From: an uncultured Bacilli bacterium
GTDB lineage: Bacteria; Bacillota_I; Bacilli_A; RFN20; DUOF01
Direction of reading: 5' to 3'
Length of the DNA stretch: 64,000 nucleotides
NCBI GenBank assembly: GCA_934183255.1
Contig: CAKPSD010000001.1
Location: 558,001-622,000 of the forward strand
In this document: piece by piece, positions 25,563-34,558 of the stretch
Position numbering within the stretch: position 1 is the stretch's first letter
Layout: each line of letters opens with the position of its first letter
Notes under the pieces: generated by a model
The model's database searches: none
Told to the model about the DNA's origin: nothing
The model's input: the letters and a program-made list of their open reading frames with translations, nothing else
Position numbers and translations under genes: made by a program

Positions 25563-26113
25563 TGTATATATTAGCTAGTGCTTCTCCGCGAAGAAAAGAA
25601 CTATTAAAAAAGATAATAGATGATTTCAAAATAATTACAAGTAATGTAGACGAAACTTACCCTGATACAATGGATAAAATGTCAGTAGCAGAATTTTTAG
25701 CTACCAAAAAAGCTTTATCTGTATTTGAAAACAATAAAAATGATATTGTTATAGGTTCCGACACTGTTATTGTTTACAACAATAAAATTTATGGTAAACC
25801 TATAAATAAAGATGATGCAAAAAATATGTTAAAAGAATTTTCTAATAACACGCATTATGTTGTTACTGGAGTTTGTGTTGCATCACAAAAAAGAACATTA
25901 TCGTTTTCTTCAATTAGCAAAGTTACATTTTATGAACTAAGCGATAACGAAATTGATGAATATTTAAGTGATGACGAATACAAAGACAAAGCTGGTTCCT
26001 ATGCAATACAGGGAAAAGCTTCCTTATTTATAAAAAATATAGATGGTGACTATAATAGCATAATTGGTTTACCTATTTCTGAGTTAAATAGAATATTAAA
26101 GAACTTCTTTTAA
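25562..26113 (+). CDS. maf: Maf-type nucleotide pyrophosphatase
   Basis: 183 residues. It hydrolyses non-canonical or methylated nucleoside triphosphates (dTTP/UTP-type in most members) to the monophosphate, a house-cleaning function also linked to septum control. The opening YILASASPRRKELLK, the catalytic GSDTVI with Asp (about 70-75), GKP, TGV and the late GSYAIQGKASLFIKNIDGDY...GLPI are all in place. Translation is coupled to the DUF1189-like gene (TAATG). Confidence 0.95.
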   Translation: MYILASASPRRKELLKKIIDDFKIITSNVDETYPDTMDKMSVAEFLATKKALSVFENNKNDIVIGSDTVIVYNNKIYGKPINKDDAKNMLKEFSNNTHYVVTGVCVASQKRTLSFSSISKVTFYELSDNEIDEYLSDDEYKDKAGSYAIQGKASLFIKNIDGDYNSIIGLPISELNRILKNFF

Positions 26114-26150
26114 TAAATTGAATATATTGTAATATAGGAGGCAAATAACT

Positions 26151-26381
26151 ATGCGTAGACCACAATATTACAATACTTATTATCAAAGTTCTTATCCTAT
26201 AAACACTACTGAAGAAAGATTTATAGGGCCTGTTATACCATTTATAGGTGGAGCCTTAATTGGCTATATTGCAGGAAGGCCACAATATACTTATAATAAT
26301 CCACCTTACTATCCAGTATATTATTATCCTACATATCCTTATTATCCACAAACACCTACTAATTATACAAATATGAACTAA
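26151..26381 (+). CDS. small Tyr/Pro-rich protein, unknown
   Basis: 76 residues, very rich in Tyr (about 20) and Pro. A Tyr-rich start (YYNTYYQSSYP) is followed by a short hydrophobic glycine-rich segment (GPVIPFIGGALIGYIAG, about 26-42) and a tail of repeated PYYP/VYYYP-like units. Composition recalls small spore-coat or surface proteins of Firmicutes, but sporulation is not otherwise evident. SD AGGAGG precedes the ATG at ideal distance and a terminator follows, so it is surely expressed as a gene, likely with maf. Confidence 0.7.
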   Translation: MRRPQYYNTYYQSSYPINTTEERFIGPVIPFIGGALIGYIAGRPQYTYNNPPYYPVYYYPTYPYYPQTPTNYTNMN

Positions 26382-26388
26382 AAACAAT

Positions 26389-26414
26389 CCGCCAGTCATT
26401 CTGGTGGTTTTTTT
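26389..26414 (+). terminator. terminator after the Tyr/Pro-rich gene
   Basis: CCGCCAG-TCATT-CTGGTGG followed by seven T, just after the stop codon. Confidence 0.88.
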
Positions 26415-26992
26415 ATATTAAATATACATTAAAATAATGTATTCTAATTTCAAAATTTTAATAAATTTAATACTTTTTATTAACTGTAGTTAAATACTCT
26501 TTTAATACTATTTGTTCTTACGTTTATATCAAATATGAATATTCTAAATATCAAACAACGATCTATAACACAAATATCATTAAATAAATTCTTTGGTATG
26601 GAGAAAATTTATTTAAATACTATTTAGCATAATAAATGACAATATATTATTATAAATAATATAAAAGTATAAATTAGCTATTAAAACATCATTTTATATA
26701 CAAGACTTTCTTGGTATGATAAAAAAACTTATATTTATAATATTGAACTTTATAGCGTTTATAAACAATTATTACATTAGCTGGGGACTAATATTTTAAT
26801 TTATTTATAATGGTTAAAATAGATTAAAAATACAAGTAAGATCATCTTTATCCTTTGAGGAAGAATAGCAAAATTTTTCTCACATATAAGTTTATAACAA
26901 ACTCTTGGGGTTACTACTCAAATATTCTAAGAATAGTAAGAATTGTTAACAAGTAACTTATAAAATTGTATTATGAAAATATCTATTTTTAT
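26415..26992. other. AT-rich gap without recognisable gene
   Basis: About 580 bases between convergent terminators. Neither strand has a frame of useful length or a recognisable RNA gene (no tRNA, tmRNA, SRP or RNase P signature). Two loosely similar segments, TTCTTTGGTATGGAGAAAA near 26590 and TTTCTTGGTATGATAAAAAA near 26710, may be remnants of a duplication. Confidence 0.5.
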
Positions 26993-27023
26993 AAAAAAAG
27001 CTATTGATTTTTCGCCAACAGCC
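26993..27023 (-). terminator. terminator after the EIIB-like gene
   Basis: GGCTGTTG pairs with CAATAGCT (two G-U pairs) around a 9-base loop; seven T follow on the minus strand. Confidence 0.75.
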
Positions 27024-27054
27024 CTAAAAATACATTTACATATAATATTTTAAT

Positions 27055-27399
27055 TTATTTTATATTTTCATTTAAATACTTATAGATAATAGGTGCTTTT
27101 TTACCTATTACTAACGTTGCTTTTTTATTAGATACAACAATGGATTCTACTCCATTATCTTTTATCTTTTCTTTGTCCAAATCTTTTTTATTTTCAAAAT
27201 TAAAGCTAATTCTAGATCCATTTAAAACTAAATTAGTGATATTATCTTTACCACCTATTGCTTCTAGTAATTCAGGAAATTCTTGACTTTCTTTAATTTT
27301 ATTTTTTCTTTTTAGCAAAATGATTAACACTATTATAAATGCAATTAATAACACTGCACTACAACCTATAATTAACCATCTCAGCTGTTCTTCAGACAT
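27055..27399 (-). CDS. membrane-tethered PTS EIIB-like domain lacking the phospho-cysteine
   Basis: 114 residues. A membrane helix (about 8-29) is followed by a single domain (about 40-112). Its start LLEAIGGKDNITNL and its end VESIVVSNKKATLVIGKKAPIIYKYL follow the glucose-type PTS EIIB fold. In real EIIB proteins the segment after the first helix reads (D)AC.TRLR and carries the phosphorylated Cys; here it reads VLNGSRISF, with no cysteine anywhere in the domain. A phosphotransfer role is therefore unlikely, while a binding or regulatory role is possible. No PTS permease is nearby. It lies downstream of the ribosomal operon, beyond a hairpin. Confidence 0.7.
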   Translation of the reverse strand: MSEEQLRWLIIGCSAVLLIAFIIVLIILLKRKNKIKESQEFPELLEAIGGKDNITNLVLNGSRISFNFENKKDLDKEKIKDNGVESIVVSNKKATLVIGKKAPIIYKYLNENIK

Positions 27400-27442
27400 T
27401 TTAAATATTCACTCCTATATATTTTTATTTTTATTGTTTTTA

Positions 27443-27472
27443 TGTATAAAAGGAAGAAAATCCTTTTATACA
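27443..27472. repeat. 12-bp perfect hairpin without U-tract
   Basis: TGTATAAAAGGA-AGAAAA-TCCTTTTATACA lies between the last small gene of the ribosomal cluster and the EIIB-like gene. No T run follows on either strand, so it is not a standard intrinsic terminator. An mRNA-end or processing structure is possible. Confidence 0.6.
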
Positions 27473-27487
27473 CATTTAAACAATGAA

Positions 27488-27673
27488 TTAATTGTATACT
27501 ATAATTTGAATAGCTAATCCAATAATCATTGCCGCTAATAGCAAGATAACGAAAACTTTCATAGCAATAGTAGCAAAACTATCTTTTTCCTTTGCTTTTC
27601 TTGCATCTATTCTTTCTTGTTCTCTTTTACTTATCTTATTACTACGTATGATTTTTCTTTGTTGTTGAGCCAT
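27488..27673 (-). CDS. small tail-anchored membrane protein
   Basis: 61 residues from the ATG at 27673 (SD GGAGA; an in-frame TTG at 27688 overlaps the SD). A basic, polar N-terminal half (many Arg, Lys and Gln) precedes one hydrophobic helix at the C-terminus (about 34-58), ending VYN. I do not recognise a family. It begins 27 bases after rplQ on the same strand and is probably the last gene of the ribosomal transcript. By size it could be mistaken for SecE, but the order of polar and membrane parts and the sequence do not match. Confidence 0.65.
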   Translation of the reverse strand: MAQQQRKIIRSNKISKREQERIDARKAKEKDSFATIAMKVFVILLLAAMIIGLAIQIIVYN

Positions 27674-27700
27674 TATTAGTATCTCCAAATTTTAATTTAA

Positions 27701-28093
27701 TTAAACTAATTCAACAATAGCCATTGGAGCATTATCTCCACGTCTATTACCTATTTTAAGCATTCTAGCATAGCCACCGCTTCTATCTGCATATTTAGGT
27801 GCTATTTCATCGAATAATTTTTGTAAAGCAGTTTTAGTTTGCTCTTTATCAACATAAACATCTCTAACTACTGCAGCAGCTTGACGACGTGCGTGCAAGT
27901 CACCTCTTTTAGCTAAAGTTACCATTTCATCTGCTAATTCAACTAATTCTTTAGCTGTAGCATATGTTACTTCAACTCTACCATATGTAATTAAGTCTGT
28001 TACTACATTTCTTAACATTGATTTATTTTTACTAGTAGTGTATGGTGTTTTAAATTTTACACCAACTTTACCATGAAAAGTTTTACGTGCCAT
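27701..28093 (-). CDS. rplQ: 50S ribosomal protein L17
   Basis: 130 residues. L17 lies near the exit of the peptide tunnel on the large subunit. The conserved LRNVVTDLITYGRVEVTYATAKEL helix-loop and the R.GDNAPMAIVELV ending are clear. The family N-terminal RKLGR is replaced by RKTFHGKVGVKFKTPYTTSK, a divergent start. Last ribosomal gene of the cluster, 18 bases after rpoA. Confidence 0.95.
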   Translation of the reverse strand: MARKTFHGKVGVKFKTPYTTSKNKSMLRNVVTDLITYGRVEVTYATAKELVELADEMVTLAKRGDLHARRQAAAVVRDVYVDKEQTKTALQKLFDEIAPKYADRSGGYARMLKIGNRRGDNAPMAIVELV

Positions 28094-28110
28094 TAAAAAT
28101 TTCCTCCTTC

Positions 28111-29061
28111 CTAGTTACTATCTTTGAAGCTTAATCCTAAGTTAGCAACTTTATCTTTTACTTCTTTAATTGATTTTTTACCCATATTACGAACTTTGCA
28201 TAAATCATCTTCAGTTCTTAAAATTAATTCTTGAACAGTTTGAATATTAGCTCTCTTTAAGCAATTATATGATCTTACAGAAAGATCTAATTCTTCAATT
28301 GTCATATCATTAAATTTATTAACAACTGGAGCAACTGTTTCTTGAAGAACATTTTCATATTTATCAAGATTGCTTAAATCACATAATAAACTGAAATAAT
28401 CATTTAAGATTTTAGAAGCTACTGCAATAGCTTCATTTGGAGTCATACCTCCATTTGTCCATACATCTAGGTATAGTTTTTCATAATTTGTACTTTGACC
28501 AATACGAGTTGGTTCAGTTTCATAAGAAACCTTTCTAACTGGAGAATAATTAGAATCAGTTGGAATAATTCCAAAATGTGTTCTACTACCCTTATTATTT
28601 TCAGCAGTAACATAACCTCTACCATTCTTTGCATAGATAGTCATATTAAGTGTTCCACCTGCACTAACTGTTGCTATGTATAAGTCCTTATTAATAACTT
28701 CTACATCACCTGGGCAAACAATATCAGCAGCTGTAACTACTTTAGGTCCTTTTACAGAAATTTTTAATTCTTTCTTAACATTATCATCGTCATCAATCTT
28801 CAAAATTAAATCTTTTAGGTTTAAAACGATCGTTGTAACATCTTCTCTAACTCCATCAAGAGCACTAAATTCATGTCTAGCGCCTTCTACTTCGATAGCA
28901 TAAACACTAGCACCAGGAATAGAAGATAATAAAACTCTTCTTAAAGCATTACCTAAAGTTGTACCAAATCCTTTTTCAAGTGGTTCGATAGCAACTCTTA
29001 AGTAATTAGCTTCATTAACTTCATTTGATGGAATAATCTTTGGTTTTTCAAACTTTCTCAT
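28111..29061 (-). CDS. rpoA: RNA polymerase subunit alpha
   Basis: 316 residues. The N-terminal assembly domain (about 1-230; EPLEKGFGTTLGNALRRVLLSSIPG) builds the dimer that nucleates RNA polymerase. The C-terminal domain (about 245-316; IEELDLSVRSYNCLKRANIQ..., NMGKKSIKEVKDK) binds UP elements and activators. The length is normal. rpsK lies 40 bases upstream in the usual alpha-operon order, and SD AAGGAGA precedes the ATG. Confidence 0.98.
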   Translation of the reverse strand: MRKFEKPKIIPSNEVNEANYLRVAIEPLEKGFGTTLGNALRRVLLSSIPGASVYAIEVEGARHEFSALDGVREDVTTIVLNLKDLILKIDDDDNVKKELKISVKGPKVVTAADIVCPGDVEVINKDLYIATVSAGGTLNMTIYAKNGRGYVTAENNKGSRTHFGIIPTDSNYSPVRKVSYETEPTRIGQSTNYEKLYLDVWTNGGMTPNEAIAVASKILNDYFSLLCDLSNLDKYENVLQETVAPVVNKFNDMTIEELDLSVRSYNCLKRANIQTVQELILRTEDDLCKVRNMGKKSIKEVKDKVANLGLSFKDSN

Positions 29062-29101
29062 TATTATTTTTCTCCTTTACTGAATATTATTGGTCAACTT
29101 A

Positions 29102-29518
29102 TTATCCACGTGGACGTTTAGGTGGACGACAACCATTGTGTGGAACTGGTGTTGCATCAATGATTGCTTGAATTTCTAATCCTGCAGTTTGAAGAGCTCT
29201 AACTGCTGCTTCTCTACCAGGACCAGGTCCTACGATATTAACATCAACTGTTTTTACTCCATAATCTTTTGCACTTGTAGCTGCTGCTTCAGCTGCCATT
29301 TGTGCTGCATAAGGAGTAGATTTTTTAGCACCCTTGAATCCTAATGCACCTGCACTAGACCAAGTTAATACGCTACCATTTTCATCAGTTATAGAAACGA
29401 TAGTGTTGTTAAATGTTGAATGAATATGTGCGATTCCTTTAACAACATTTTTACGAGCACGTTTTTTACGAACCGCAGTATTTGTAGCAGTTTTTCCTTT
29501 AGTTGTTGCTTTTGCCAT
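29102..29518 (-). CDS. rpsK: 30S ribosomal protein S11
   Basis: 138 residues. S11 shapes the platform of the small subunit and contacts mRNA in the E site. The core [45 protein letters not shown] and the ending [16 protein letters not shown] are standard. The first 25 residues are an extra Ala/Thr/Lys-rich stretch compared with the common 129-residue protein. SD GGAGG precedes the start. Confidence 0.98.
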   Translation of the reverse strand: MAKATTKGKTATNTAVRKKRARKNVVKGIAHIHSTFNNTIVSITDENGSVLTWSSAGALGFKGAKKSTPYAAQMAAEAAATSAKDYGVKTVDVNIVGPGPGREAAVRALQTAGLEIQAIIDATPVPHNGCRPPKRPRG

Positions 29519-29530
29519 GTTCTAACCTCC

Positions 29531-29905
29531 TTATTGTGCTGCTTTCTTCTTATTAGCAATAGTTTTACGTGGTCCCTTACGAGTACGAGCGTTAGTTTTA
29601 GTGCTTTGTCCTCTTACAGGTAAACCTTTACGATGTCTTAATCCACGATAACTACCTATTTCACTTAAACGTTTAATGTTTAAAGCTACTTCTCTACGTA
29701 AATCTCCTTCTACTCTATATTTAGAAACTTCATTACGTATTTTAGTTAACTCTTCTTCAGTTAAGTCTTTTACTCTTTTATCTTCTGAGATATTTGTAGC
29801 TTTCAAGATATCTTGAGCTAATGGTTTCCCAATACCATATACATAAGTTAATGATATAACAACTCTCTTATCGTTTGGTATATCTACTCCAGCAATACGT
29901 GCCAT
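29531..29905 (-). CDS. rpsM: 30S ribosomal protein S13
   Basis: 124 residues. S13 forms bridges between subunits at the head of the 30S. Typical stretches are [25 protein letters not shown], the helix-two-turn-helix, [18 protein letters not shown] and the basic C-terminal tail [17 protein letters not shown]. rpmJ precedes it and rpsK follows it. Confidence 0.98.
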   Translation of the reverse strand: MARIAGVDIPNDKRVVISLTYVYGIGKPLAQDILKATNISEDKRVKDLTEEELTKIRNEVSKYRVEGDLRREVALNIKRLSEIGSYRGLRHRKGLPVRGQSTKTNARTRKGPRKTIANKKKAAQ

Positions 29906-29924
29906 TTAATTTTCCTCCTTAAAA

Positions 29925-30038
29925 TTAACCTTGTCTTTGTTTATGTTTAGGGTTTTCGCAAATGATCATTATACGACCTTTTCTACGAATTACTCTACAT
30001 TTATCACAAATTGGTTTTACTGAAGGTCTTACTTTCAT
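29925..30038 (-). CDS. rpmJ: 50S ribosomal protein L36
   Basis: 37 residues, starting at an ATG (30038) with SD GGAAGGA. The sequence begins [14 protein letters not shown] and ends KHKQRQG. The zinc ligands Cys11, Cys14, Cys27 and His32 are all present, so this is the zinc-binding (C+) form. It lies at its normal place between infA and rpsM. Confidence 0.97.
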   Translation of the reverse strand: MKVRPSVKPICDKCRVIRRKGRIMIICENPKHKQRQG

Positions 30039-30104
30039 ATTTCCTTCCTCCTTATACTTTTTTTACTTATTAATTTTACACCATTTTCCTAAATATTCCA
30101 AGCA

Positions 30105-30341
30105 TTAATTTGGTTTATAGTTTGTAGGAAAACGATACTTTATACGCCCACGTGTTAAATCATATGGGGAAATTTCAACTGTGACTCTATCACCTAGTAA
30201 AATGCGGATAGAATTGTTTCGGATTTTACCAGAAACATGGGCAAGAATCACCATCCCATTATCTAACTTTACCTTGAATTGAGCATTTGGTAAAGTTTCA
30301 ACTACTTGAGCCTCAACTTCAATTACATCTTCTTTTGCCAC
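30105..30341 (-). CDS. infA: translation initiation factor IF-1
   Basis: 78 residues, a single OB fold that blocks the A site during initiation. [60 protein letters not shown] are diagnostic. It has a six-residue C-terminal extension (FPTNYKPN region) relative to the common 72-residue protein. Map lies 15 bases upstream. Confidence 0.97.
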   Translation of the reverse strand: MAKEDVIEVEAQVVETLPNAQFKVKLDNGMVILAHVSGKIRNNSIRILLGDRVTVEISPYDLTRGRIKYRFPTNYKPN

Positions 30342-30356
30342 TTAATTAACCTCCTA

Positions 30357-31106
30357 TTAGACCTTAGTTAAGATTTCATAACCTTCATCTGTTACCACAA
30401 CGGTATGTTCATAATGTGCAGTTATTTTTCCATCTAGCGTTTTAACTGTCCAATCATCAAGAAGTGTTCTTGTATGATAGTCACCTAAAGTTACCATAGG
30501 TTCAACTGCTATTACCATTCCTTTAACAATCTTAGGACCTCTTCCAGCTATTCCATAGTTTGGAATAATAGGATCCTCATGTAAATTACTGCCAACACCA
30601 TGTCCAGTGTAATCTCTAGGAACACCATAACCATGGGCTTCAACAAAAGTTTGAACGGCATGAGATATATCACTTATTCTATTTCCAGGTTTAACTTGTT
30701 CTAATCCTTTAAATAGTGATTCTTCAGTTACTTTCATTAGCTCCTTAGCCTCTTCACTTACTTCACCAACAGCATAAGTCCAAGCACTATCTCCATGATA
30801 TCCTTTAAAGTTTGCGCCAATATCAATTGAGATAATATCACCATTTTTAAGAATATGTTTTGCATTAGGAATTCCATGTACTAATACATCGTTAATTGAT
30901 GTGCATATGCTTCCTGGAAATCCTCCATATCCTTTAAATGATGGGGTTGCACCTTGGCTTAGAATAAATTTTTCTGCCAATTCATCAAGTTTTTTAGTAG
31001 AGATTCCTTCTTTTATAAATGGCTTTAAATACTGATGAGTTAATCCAACAATCCTGCCAGCTTGTCTTAATAACTCAATTTCTTTTTCATTTTTTATAGT
31101 AATCAC
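30357..31106 (-). CDS. map: methionine aminopeptidase, type I
   Basis: A 249-residue enzyme that removes the initiator methionine from new proteins. Metal ligands are visible in the family motifs: [13 protein letters not shown] with the substrate His, [14 protein letters not shown] (two Asp), GHGVG.N.HEDP (His), AVEPM (Glu) and [13 protein letters not shown] (Glu). The start codon is GTG overlapping the TAG of adk by one base, so translation is coupled. Confidence 0.97.
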   Translation of the reverse strand: MITIKNEKEIELLRQAGRIVGLTHQYLKPFIKEGISTKKLDELAEKFILSQGATPSFKGYGGFPGSICTSINDVLVHGIPNAKHILKNGDIISIDIGANFKGYHGDSAWTYAVGEVSEEAKELMKVTEESLFKGLEQVKPGNRISDISHAVQTFVEAHGYGVPRDYTGHGVGSNLHEDPIIPNYGIAGRGPKIVKGMVIAVEPMVTLGDYHTRTLLDDWTVKTLDGKITAHYEHTVVVTDEGYEILTKV

Positions 31107-31753
31107 TACTTAACACCTCCAAGTATTCTATTAATGTCTTGTGATACTTTTTCTATATCTTGAAGGGCATTGACATTTGCAAGTAGATTTCTTTTGTCAT
31201 AGAAATCAATAAGTGGAACAACTTGAGTATGGTATACTTCGAGTCTTCTTTTGATACCTTCTTTTGTATCATCATCTCTTTGATATAAGGCTTGCCCGCA
31301 CTTGTCACAAATGCCTTCTTTTACAGTTTTTTTGTAAATTTTGTGATATGTTTCACCACATTTACAAACTAGACGGCCACTAATTCTATCAACTATAGCT
31401 TCATCGTCTATTTCAAGATTGATAACTTTATCAATCTTCCTGTCATATTTTTTTAATAATTCATCAAGTAAATTTGCTTGATGAAGAGTTCTAGGATATC
31501 CGTCAAACAAGATACCCATATCACTAGCACAAGTTTTTACTTTTTCTTCTAGAACCTGCAAAACTATTTCATCATCAACAAGTCTTCCTTGTTTTTGCAA
31601 GGAAGCAATTTTAACTCCTATTTCATCATTTTTATTTCTTCTTTCTCTAAGTAGTTCTCCTGTTGATATAGGAAGCAAATTGTACTTCTTTGCTGCCATT
31701 TGAGATTGGGTACCCTTACCACTAGAGATAGGACCTAAAAATATAATATTCAT
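31106..31753 (-). CDS. adk: adenylate kinase
   Basis: 215 residues; it interconverts ATP + AMP and two ADP. The P-loop reads GPISSGKGT (7-15) where most enzymes have [21 protein letters not shown] and GRLVC are standard. The lid has Cys130, Cys132, Cys149 and Cys152, so it is a zinc-type lid as in many Gram-positive bacteria; the first pair is C-K-C, one residue closer than usual. It sits between secY and map. Confidence 0.95.
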   Translation of the reverse strand: MNIIFLGPISSGKGTQSQMAAKKYNLLPISTGELLRERRNKNDEIGVKIASLQKQGRLVDDEIVLQVLEEKVKTCASDMGILFDGYPRTLHQANLLDELLKKYDRKIDKVINLEIDDEAIVDRISGRLVCKCGETYHKIYKKTVKEGICDKCGQALYQRDDDTKEGIKRRLEVYHTQVVPLIDFYDKRNLLANVNALQDIEKVSQDINRILGGVK

Positions 31754-31766
31754 TATAAATTGCCTC

Positions 31767-33074
31767 CTACATGAATCCCTTGTATTCTTTACCAGCTAAT
31801 TTTGCTTTAATTTGCTCATAAGTTTCACTAGCAACCCCGACCAAGATGATAATACTAGTTCCACCAAAGGCTATTGCACTATTTAAATCAAAATAGATTG
31901 GTAACAATACTGGTAATACTGCAATTGCTGTTAGAGTAATTCCACCAACAAAAGCAACTCTATTAATAACTCTAAATAAGTATTTTTCTGTTTCTTTTCC
32001 TTGTCTAATTCCTGGTATGAATGAATTATTCTTAGCTAAGTCTTCACTAAGTTTTTTAGAATCCATTTGCATGTTTGTCCAGAAGAATGTAAACATGATA
32101 ATTAAAACGATGTAAATAATTAATCCCCAATATACTCCTCCTACTTTAGTAGAATAGTTAAATATTGCTGCTACCTTTGCTGCACCCGTACTATTAGGAA
32201 ACATAGAAGCAATTGTAACTACTGCCATCATTAATGAAGAGGCAAATATTACAGGCATAACACCTGAAGGGTTTAATTTTACTGGTAAATGATGTACATC
32301 TCCAGCTTTTATTTGTGTTGTATTTTGTGAATGCTGTAAAGGTATTTTACGAACACTATTTTCAATAAACACAACGAATATAATTACTAATAAATACGAT
32401 AATACATAGATCAATAACTTTATAAATCCTTTGAACATTTCTACACTAGTTCCTGTTAAATTAACAAAACTATAATATGCACTTAAGAATTGATTTGGAA
32501 TACTAGCGATAATACCTGCAAATATTATCATAGAAACTCCATTACCAATACCGCGTGATGTAATTCTATCAGCTAGCCACATCGTAAACATTGATCCGGC
32601 TATAAGAATTGTTGTTATGTAAATATAATTCCAAGTTGTAAACTCTCCACCACCAATAGGCTTTAAGCCATAATTATTTTTCATTACTAGAATTGTTCCA
32701 TAACCTTGTACTGCTGCAAGTAACAAAGTTAAATATCTGGTTGCGTTATCAATTTTCTTTCTTCCTTTTTCACCTTGTTTAGTTAAGTCTTCAAGTTTTG
32801 GAAGAATTCCCATTGATAACAATTGAATAATAATTGAAGCTGTAATATATGGAGATATACCTAATGCAAATAATGAGAATGATTGTAAGTTTCCTCCACC
32901 TAATACATTCATTAGAGTGAATATGTCACTACCGCTGAATGTAATAGAGCTAGAATCAACTCCTGGAACTATAAGTGTACATCCAAATCTGAATATAAGC
33001 ATAATTCCAAGTGTGAATATAATACGCTCTCTTAGTTCTTTATTTTTAAAGATAGAGACTAATTTTCGTATCAT
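31767..33074 (-). CDS. secY: protein translocase subunit SecY
   Basis: 435 residues with ten membrane helices, the pore of the Sec channel. Helix-2 plug region LFALGISPYITASIIIQLL, the SRGIGNGVSMIIFAGI stretch of helix 5 and the cytoplasmic loop with LPVKLNPSGVMPVIFA are all typical. rplO ends one base upstream of its start, so it is expressed with the ribosomal genes as in other spc operons. Confidence 0.97.
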   Translation of the reverse strand: MIRKLVSIFKNKELRERIIFTLGIMLIFRFGCTLIVPGVDSSSITFSGSDIFTLMNVLGGGNLQSFSLFALGISPYITASIIIQLLSMGILPKLEDLTKQGEKGRKKIDNATRYLTLLLAAVQGYGTILVMKNNYGLKPIGGGEFTTWNYIYITTILIAGSMFTMWLADRITSRGIGNGVSMIIFAGIIASIPNQFLSAYYSFVNLTGTSVEMFKGFIKLLIYVLSYLLVIIFVVFIENSVRKIPLQHSQNTTQIKAGDVHHLPVKLNPSGVMPVIFASSLMMAVVTIASMFPNSTGAAKVAAIFNYSTKVGGVYWGLIIYIVLIIMFTFFWTNMQMDSKKLSEDLAKNNSFIPGIRQGKETEKYLFRVINRVAFVGGITLTAIAVLPVLLPIYFDLNSAIAFGGTSIIILVGVASETYEQIKAKLAGKEYKGFM

Positions 33075-33075
33075 A

Positions 33076-33516
33076 TTAGATCACCTCAATTGATCCACCA
33101 GCATCTACGATAGCTTTTTCAGCTGACTTAGTAAATTTGTTTGCTACTACAGTTAGTTTCTTAGTTAATTTACCATTACCTAATACTTTTAATGTATCAT
33201 ACTTAGTCTTTAAAATTCCTTTTTCTTTTAATGTTTCTAATGTAACTTTAGAACCAGCTTTTAATGTTTCTAAATCACCAACATTAACTGTTGCATATTC
33301 TTTTTCAGTATAGTTAGTAAATCCTCTCTTTGGAGAACGACGATACATTGAAGTTTGACCACCTTCAAAACCGATTCTAACGCCTCCACCAGTACGAGAG
33401 TTTTGACCTTTATTACCAGTTCCACAGTTTTTACCTAAACCAGAACCATAACCTCTACCTACTCTTTTAGAAGTTTTTCTTGATCCTTCTGCACTTTTAA
33501 GTTCATTTAATTTCAC
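33076..33516 (-). CDS. rplO: 50S ribosomal protein L15
   Basis: 146 residues, a late assembly protein of the large subunit. The Gly-rich N-terminal half (KRVGRGYGSGLGKNCGTGNKGQNSRTGG) and RRSPKRGFTN are diagnostic. It follows rpsE directly (22 bases); the gene rpmD that normally lies between the two is missing. Confidence 0.97.
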   Translation of the reverse strand: MKLNELKSAEGSRKTSKRVGRGYGSGLGKNCGTGNKGQNSRTGGGVRIGFEGGQTSMYRRSPKRGFTNYTEKEYATVNVGDLETLKAGSKVTLETLKEKGILKTKYDTLKVLGNGKLTKKLTVVANKFTKSAEKAIVDAGGSIEVI

Positions 33517-33538
33517 TTTATTGTACCTCCCTTATAGT

Positions 33539-34168
33539 TTAAGCCAAAATTTCTTTTGGATCTTTGCCACGTAAAGCAGCAACTTTTGATACAGTTTTCA
33601 TATTTTCTATTCCATTAATAGTAGCTCTAACTACATTAATAGGAGTTCTTGAACCATAAACCTTAGAGTATACATTTTCAATTCCTGCTAATTCAAGTAC
33701 AGCACGAACTGGTCCTCCAGCAACGATTCCAGTACCTATAGGAGCTGGTTTCATGAATACTTTAACAGCACCATATTCTCCCATGATATCGTGTGGGAAT
33801 GTTCCACCTTTAACCATTGGTACTTTATATAAGTTTTTCTTAGCTGCTTCTAATGCTTTCTTTATTGCATCTGGTACTTCGTTAGCTTTACCTGTTCCAA
33901 AGCCAACATATCCTTTACCATCACCTACAACAACTAAAGCAGAGAAACGCATTTTTCTACCACCTTTTACAGTTTTAGAAATTCTATTGATTGAAACAAC
34001 TCTTTCTTCGAAACGGTTGTCTTTTTCTTTTTTAGCTGGTCTAGGAGCACCTTTTTTAGCATTCTTTGTATTTTTACCTTTTTTCTCAGCTTTTTCTTCG
34101 CTTACTTCTGCTACTTCAGTATTTTCAGTTACTTCAGTTTCAACTACTTTTTCTTCAGTTTTCTTCAT
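33539..34168 (-). CDS. rpsE: 30S ribosomal protein S5 with charged N-terminal extension
   Basis: 209 residues. The S5 body starts at about 50 ([31 protein letters not shown]) and includes [26 protein letters not shown] and [17 protein letters not shown]5 helps decoding fidelity and mRNA unwinding at the entry channel. The first 50 residues are a Lys/Glu-rich, probably disordered stretch absent from the usual 160-170-residue proteins. SD AAGGAGGG precedes the ATG, so the extension is translated. Confidence 0.97.
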   Translation of the reverse strand: MKKTEEKVVETEVTENTEVAEVSEEKAEKKGKNTKNAKKGAPRPAKKEKDNRFEERVVSINRISKTVKGGRKMRFSALVVVGDGKGYVGFGTGKANEVPDAIKKALEAAKKNLYKVPMVKGGTFPHDIMGEYGAVKVFMKPAPIGTGIVAGGPVRAVLELAGIENVYSKVYGSRTPINVVRATINGIENMKTVSKVAALRGKDPKEILA

Positions 34169-34181
34169 TCATTTACCCTCC

Positions 34182-34538
34182 TTAGAAATTTAATCCAGCT
34201 TCTCTAGCTGCTTCAGCTAAAGCTTTAACTCTACCATGATATACATATCCGCCTCTATCGAATACAACGTTTGTAATATTCTTTTCTAAAGCTTTTTTAG
34301 CTATATCTGTTCCAACTTTTGTAGCTGCATCTACATTAGATGAATTTTCTAGCTTTAAAGCTAATGTTGAAGAACTTACTAATGTTGTTCCTGTTGTATC
34401 ATCAATAATTTGAGCAAAGATATGAGCATTAGAACGGTATACATTTAAACGTGGGCATGTAGAAGTTCCTGAAATTTTTGCTCTAACTCTAGCATGACGT
34501 TTTTGTCTTGTTTCATTTTTTGATGTTTTATTAATCAT
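34182..34538 (-). CDS. rplR: 50S ribosomal protein L18
   Basis: 118 residues; binds 5S rRNA together with L5. [34 protein letters not shown] and the ending [26 protein letters not shown] are typical. Position between rplF and rpsE is the usual one. Confidence 0.97.
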   Translation of the reverse strand: MINKTSKNETRQKRHARVRAKISGTSTCPRLNVYRSNAHIFAQIIDDTTGTTLVSSSTLALKLENSSNVDAATKVGTDIAKKALEKNITNVVFDRGGYVYHGRVKALAEAAREAGLNF

Positions 34539-34558
34539 ATTCTATCCTACCTTTCTAC

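Noticed and set aside
27488..27673. SecE assignment for the small membrane protein after rplQ
   Set aside because: Length fits, but the SecE pattern (amphipathic helix with conserved WP before the membrane segment) is missing.
33753..34193. 146-codon plus-strand frame opposite rpsE
   Set aside because: Antisense shadow of S5; low-complexity Ser/Phe/Pro composition and no ribosome binding site.
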